From Nitrososphaerota archaeon (lineage in GTDB: Archaea > Thermoproteota > Nitrososphaeria > Conexivisphaerales > DTJL01): a stretch of DNA of 64,000 bases. The translations under genes and the position numbers were made by a program. Position 1 is the stretch's first letter. Every line of letters starts with the position of its first letter. The stretch is from positions 386,122-450,121 of the forward strand of contig JAJPJS010000025.1 in NCBI GenBank assembly GCA_021324115.1, in the 5' to 3' direction. Shown here in pieces: positions 59,263 through 64,000 of the stretch. The notes below the pieces were generated by a model. It worked only from the letters and a program-made list of their open reading frames with translations. It was not told the origin of the DNA and did no database searches.

Positions 59263-59600
59263 GTCTCGAACGAGCGATCAGTCTTACACTGAGGACCGGC
59301 GTGGTTGCATCGGCGATACTCGTCCTGATTGGGCTTTCGCTTTACTATGCCGAGGGCACTCCCGTGATGCCCCCGACCAGCTCGTTGAGTGCATTTGCAG
59401 TCTTCTCTGGGCTGCTCGCACTGAAGCCAGAATCTGTAATACTTCTTGGTGTGATCGTCCTGATAGCGACCCCCGTGGTCAGGGTCCTTGAACTCTTCAT
59501 CGATTACCTGTGGAGCAGGGACAGGATCTATGCTGTTCTTTCGGCGCTGGTATTGACGGTCATGCTCGTGGGAATAACGATACTACCTCATTTTCACTGA
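59259..59600 (+). CDS. DUF1634-like membrane protein
   Basis: 4-nt overlap with TauE/SafE gene; 3 TM, LGVIVLIATPVVRVLELFIDY. Confidence 0.8.
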   Translation: MSLERAISLTLRTGVVASAILVLIGLSLYYAEGTPVMPPTSSLSAFAVFSGLLALKPESVILLGVIVLIATPVVRVLELFIDYLWSRDRIYAVLSALVLTVMLVGITILPHFH

Positions 59601-59860
59601 CTGAAAACGAAGATATTCAACCGTAGGAACGGAGGACACATAAGCAGAATGCCCTTGTTTAGCCAGTGAGTATGATTTGCGTGGATTGGCTCATATTCAA
59701 ACAAATGTTCGCATGACATATGCAATCCTTTTTTTCTGTGAGTTAGTTTGTGGCCCTACCTGTTTAAATTGGCAAAGGTTCCTGGCCTCGCTCATGGAAA
59801 CAGGGAAAGGAACCGGTACGCACGAAGGTTTCCCGGAGCAAAACGCTTGGTGAAGGTCGA

Positions 59861-61171
59861 TTGAAAACCAAAACTGAATCAAAAGAAGTGGAATGGTATC
59901 TAGACTTCGTCGACAAGAAGGCCAGACCCGAAAAGGATGATCTCGTAGCACTTTTCAGAATAATCCCGGCGGAGGGATTCACCATTGAGGAGGCTGCTGG
60001 CAGGGTTGCATCTGAAAGCAGTGTGGGAACATGGACGACGCTGACTACTCTGACACCACGTGTCAGAAAACTTATGGCAAAAGCTTACCAATTTTCAGGA
60101 GAGTTCGTGTCGATAACATACCCTCAGGAACTGTTCGAAGAAGCCAACATGCCCCAGGTACTCAGCTCTGTGGCGGGCAACGTTTTCGGCATGAAGGCAG
60201 TCAGGGGGCTGAGACTGATCGACATCAGCTGGCCGGAACCTCTGGTGAGTAAGTTCAGGGGGCCCCAGTTTGGTATGCAGGGTATACGCAGCTTCATGAA
60301 AATCAGGAAGCGTCCGCTCACGGCATCCGTACCAAAACCAAAGCTTGGATTGACTTATGAGGAGCATGCCAAGCATGGCTACGAGGCTTGGAGCGGAGGC
60401 CTCGACCTACTGAAGGATGATGAAAACCTGACAAATCAGGACTTCAACTCCTTCGAAAAGAGAGCCAGATTATGCTACAGGCTCAGGGACAAGGCTGAAA
60501 GGGAAACAGGTGAGAGAAAAAGCTACCTGATCAACATAACTGCAGAAACTAAGGAGATGGAGAGGCGGGCGCGGCTGGTAAAGGAGTTGGGAGGGGAGTA
60601 CGTCATGATCGACATATGCACTACAGGCTGGGCTGCACTACAGACTCTCAGGGAGACATGCCAAGATTTGGGTCTTGCGATACATGCCCATCGGGCGTTT
60701 CACGCGGCATTTACAAGGAATCCTGAGCACGGGATGTCGATGACCGTCCTGGCCGAAACGGCTCGGCTGATAGGCGTGGACCAACTGCACATAGGTACGG
60801 TGATCGGAAAGCTTGAGGCGTCGGAGGAGGAGGTCCTTACGCTGAGGGACAAAGTCGTGGGCAAGAAGTATGAAGGCAGGAGGAACACGCTCCCGCAGAA
60901 CTGGTTCGGTAAGAAAGATGTACTTCCCGTCAGCTCGGGCGGGCTTCACGTGGGGCTTCTGTACCCTCTCCTGAAGATGCTGGGTACGGACATAATCGTT
61001 CAGATGGGCGGAGGGATATGGGGGCATCCGATGGGAGGAAGGGCAGGAGCGAAAGCGTTGAGGGAAGCCATCGATGCGTACATGTCGGGTTCGGATTTGA
61101 ATGATACCACCAAGGCAAGCAAGGAGCTTAAGGCAGCCCTTGAGAAGTGGGGTACCAAGACCTACGAGTGA
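59861..61171 (+). CDS. rbcL: RuBisCO large subunit, form III-like
   Basis: Active-site motifs intact: PKPKLGL, GGLDLLKDDEN, HAHRAFHAAFTR, HIGTVIGKLE, VSSGGLH, GGGIWGHP. Confidence 0.93.
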   Translation: MKTKTESKEVEWYLDFVDKKARPEKDDLVALFRIIPAEGFTIEEAAGRVASESSVGTWTTLTTLTPRVRKLMAKAYQFSGEFVSITYPQELFEEANMPQVLSSVAGNVFGMKAVRGLRLIDISWPEPLVSKFRGPQFGMQGIRSFMKIRKRPLTASVPKPKLGLTYEEHAKHGYEAWSGGLDLLKDDENLTNQDFNSFEKRARLCYRLRDKAERETGERKSYLINITAETKEMERRARLVKELGGEYVMIDICTTGWAALQTLRETCQDLGLAIHAHRAFHAAFTRNPEHGMSMTVLAETARLIGVDQLHIGTVIGKLEASEEEVLTLRDKVVGKKYEGRRNTLPQNWFGKKDVLPVSSGGLHVGLLYPLLKMLGTDIIVQMGGGIWGHPMGGRAGAKALREAIDAYMSGSDLNDTTKASKELKAALEKWGTKTYE

Positions 61172-61254
61172 AAATCGACTACTGACGTATTAAACAAGAA
61201 GAAAAGACGTCCGGTCAAAGGTTTTAACCCAGAGTCAGACCGGGGGGCAGACCC

Positions 61255-62751
61255 GTGGAAGAGCTCAGGAATCTTGCTGAACTTATTTTGTCGCAAAATA
61301 ACGTTTTGGACAACCCCAGACCGTCTCTTCTCCGGGAAGTTTCAGAGAAGTATTCCATAGAAAACGAATACGGATGCCTGCTTTTTCATTCGAAGGTGGC
61401 GGCCAGGAGCCCCGAAGCAACTGTGGATGACGTAAACAGGGCTGATTCTTCGGTCAGGGAAAGCATACTGAGGGACATTGAAGAAGTAAGAAAACACATC
61501 GAAGGCAGAAAGATGATCAGGGTTGACCGGGGGATAGGAACCAGTGAAAGATTTTCACTCAAGGCTACTGCGCTGGTTTCTGACAGATATCCACACTTGG
61601 CTCTCATGTTCCAGATGAATTACTTTCCCACCAAAGAAGACAGGCATTCAGACATAGTCACAATCGACATTCCTGAATGGCCGAAGAAGGCGATATACGT
61701 CGATCCGAAGGAAAATGTAAACCTGATTCTGGGCACGGATTACTATGGGGAGCTCAAGATGAGTGCATTAAGGCTGGCGATGAATTATGCCAGGGAAAGA
61801 GGTGCTGGTCTGGGCGTACATGCAGGAGGAAAGGTGTTCAGGTTCAGGAAAGATGGGAAATGCATGGAAAAGGGCGCGCTCGTTTTTGGATTGAGCGGAA
61901 CAGGTAAAACCACAATTACCGTATCCGACCATGGAATTTCGGCTCCCGATGAGGTCTCCGTAAGACAGGATGACATCATGATTCTGTTTCGAGATGGTTA
62001 TGCGGCGGGGACAGAAATGAATCTGTACCCCAAAACTGACAGCATAAACACATTACCGGAGTTGAAACATGCTGCGACCCATCGTGATTCCATACTTGAG
62101 AATGTTTCTGTTAAGATGGGAAAGGTGGATTTTGATGACACTTCGTTTAACCCGAACGGAAGGGCGATAGCTCTCCGGAGTCAGATAAAAACCGTCGATG
62201 ACAGGGTGGACATAAAGAAGATCGACTTTCTGTTCTTTCTCACAAGACGGAACGACCTGCCTGTGGCTGGAAGACTGAAGAGTAAGGAGCAGGCAGTGGC
62301 CTACTTTATGCTGGGTGAATCTATCATGACCTCCGCGGGGACTACGAATAAAGAGCTTGTCGGAAAGGCCATCCGTGTCCCCGGCTTCGACCCCTTTATT
62401 ATAGAACCAAAGTGGTTATCCGGAATCAGACTGCTCGAAATACTTGAGCAGGCAGGCGACATAACCGCTTACGTTATAAACACCGGTCACGTTGGCCAAA
62501 GGAAGATTCCTCCCTCGGTCACCAAGGCTGTAGTACTCTCAATTGTAAAGGGCAAGTGTTCTTGGGAGTTCAGCGAGGAACTGAAATATGACATGCTGAA
62601 GAGTGCATCGAATGTAGACATCACAGAGTTTGATCCGAAAAATCAATTTGGAGATAATTATAAAGAAATCATGGACACTCTTTGGGAGGAAAGGAGGAGT
62701 TATTTGTCGAAAGCGTTTCCGGAACTTCAATATTTAACGGCTTACCTGTAG
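61255..62751 (+). CDS. pckA: Phosphoenolpyruvate carboxykinase (ATP)
   Basis: Kinase loop ALVFGLSGTGKTTITV; QDDIMILFRDGYAAGTEMNLYPKTD. Confidence 0.93.
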   Translation: MEELRNLAELILSQNNVLDNPRPSLLREVSEKYSIENEYGCLLFHSKVAARSPEATVDDVNRADSSVRESILRDIEEVRKHIEGRKMIRVDRGIGTSERFSLKATALVSDRYPHLALMFQMNYFPTKEDRHSDIVTIDIPEWPKKAIYVDPKENVNLILGTDYYGELKMSALRLAMNYARERGAGLGVHAGGKVFRFRKDGKCMEKGALVFGLSGTGKTTITVSDHGISAPDEVSVRQDDIMILFRDGYAAGTEMNLYPKTDSINTLPELKHAATHRDSILENVSVKMGKVDFDDTSFNPNGRAIALRSQIKTVDDRVDIKKIDFLFFLTRRNDLPVAGRLKSKEQAVAYFMLGESIMTSAGTTNKELVGKAIRVPGFDPFIIEPKWLSGIRLLEILEQAGDITAYVINTGHVGQRKIPPSVTKAVVLSIVKGKCSWEFSEELKYDMLKSASNVDITEFDPKNQFGDNYKEIMDTLWEERRSYLSKAFPELQYLTAYL

Positions 62752-62914
62752 TTTTCCTGATCGATTTGATTCAGACAGCAAATAGAAAACAACCAATATT
62801 AATTCCAGCGAGATATCAAAAATGCCTTAGGATTCGTGCTTGTAAAATTTATTTTTCTGTGAGTTGATTCATGCTTAAATAGCATGGCCCTTTGAGGCGT
62901 TATGGTAGCCCGGT

Positions 62915-63056
62915 AGCCCGGTCGAGGCTTATGCCGCCGAATCTAGCGGCCAAGGATCCCAGGCTCTGGATCTCCTACTGGAATGGGCTAAGACTCACCT
63001 TCCTGGGTGAGAGGGGAACCCTGGGGACGAGGGTTCGAATCCTTCCCGGGCTACCA
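62915..63056 (+). tRNA. tRNA-Gln (anticodon CTG) with two apparent introns, CCA encoded
   Basis: Folded by hand: acceptor AGCCCGG/CCGGGCT + A + CCA; T arm GAGGG-TTCGAAT-CCTTC; D arm ATCT-AGCGGCCAA-GGAT; anticodon stem CCAGG/CCTGG; loop CTCTGG... Requires removal of about 62923-62939 and about 62970-63018. Confidence 0.8.
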
Positions 63057-63887
63057 AGAAAAGTGTTTGAATCCTACTTTTAATATGCAGACTGCAACAG
63101 TTGATTAATGATGAATTCAACGGCTCAGGGGCCAAGTCGAAAAACCGCTCGTGCGACGCTGTTGAAGTATCCTTCATGGCCGCAGACAAGGGGTTATTGA
63201 AGCAACCCCGACGTGATGGTACACATATGCATGAGTGGTAATGCTTCGGTACTGGCAGAGCACGCAAAACAGATCACCGAGCGGTTGCAGGGTGAAGAGT
63301 TCAGCGACGCCAAGTTTACAATAGCACAGAAAAAGCACATGATGCTGAGAAGTTTTACCTTCATAACTCCATAGATCCGCCCAGATCAGAATTACAGATC
63401 ACAACAGCTCGATGCGACCTGAGAGAAGTATTACCACCTCCGAATTTATTGAAATACTCACGACAATGTTTGAGATAGGCAAAGTTGCAAAACGGGAAAG
63501 GGCCATCATGCTAATAATACTTCAAACAAGACGGACTGCTCGAGGTCTAGCCAGTTGAGCAATAACTATGAGGTAAAATAGCTTTATAAGCCGTTAACAT
63601 GCAGGTCGAGTTGAACTACGATGGCTTCGCTACCACAATGAACCTTGCGTGATAAGAAACCGTATGTCGATACTTTCCTTCTTTGGTAACAGTGGGTTGA
63701 ACGTGCCTTGTTACTACCGTCCATCAAAACCGCCTAAGGCTGGTAAAGTGATATTCAAACTGAAGGGTGGTTCCTCCTCATCTGGAGCGATTGTATTTTA
63801 TAGATCTCTTTTTATTGCGATGAGTTTTTAAGTCCACTGACTTGAGTGTAAATCACTTTATTAAACCACGAATGACGATACGGGTTA

Positions 63888-64000
63888 ATGATATCAAACA
63901 GACGTAAAGCAGTGTCACCAGTCATAGCCACAGTCATCCTCATCGCTGTCGCTGTCGCCCTTGGCATCGCCGTAGCATTCTGGGCTTCCGGCCTTACATC
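63888..64000 (+). CDS. Type IV pilin/archaellin-like protein N-terminus (class III signal peptide), cut by window edge
   Basis: MISNRRKAVSPVIATVILIAVAVALGIAVAFWASGLT; absent from ORF track because it runs off the end. Confidence 0.85.
   Translation, partial: MISNRRKAVSPVIATVILIAVAVALGIAVAFWASGLT

Noticed and set aside
62995-63267. ORF ending ...VAREGFEPSSPGFPSHPGR on the minus strand
   Set aside because: This is the familiar spurious translation of a tRNA T-arm region; it overlaps tRNA-Gln antisense.
1-64000. CRISPR arrays and rRNA genes
   Set aside because: Looked for regularly spaced direct repeats and rRNA-like sequence; none seen.

Overview
This looks like an archaeal chromosome window, probably Thermoplasmata-like (inference from gene content: Rieske/cytochrome b, MptD/MptE pterin genes, archaeal ProS and GlyS, GatD/GatE, form III RuBisCO). 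Roughly 0-32.4 kb and 42.8-62.8 kb are densely coding. The 32.5-42.8 kb stretch is a low-density accessory island that ends at a tRNA-Arg(CCG). It holds three decayed transposase/recombinase genes and several toxin-antitoxin loci, two of them with broken toxins. Candidates most worth following up: (i) a HerA-like ATPase/NurA-like nuclease operon next to three related small N-terminal-strand + winged-helix proteins, with TTGCGCAA palindromes in the divergent promoter; (ii) a tRNA-Gln(CTG) that folds only if two insertions are removed, one in the anticodon loop and one near position 8/9; (iii) duplicated 'EKAFYFYxGIGQ' (DUF5752-like) domains in a glycogen cluster; (iv) a perfect 9-bp palindrome between NRAMP and MntR-like genes. 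Two edge-truncated CDSs are absent from the ORF track (1..912 minus; 63888..64000 plus). All family assignments come from reading motifs by eye; no database search was run.
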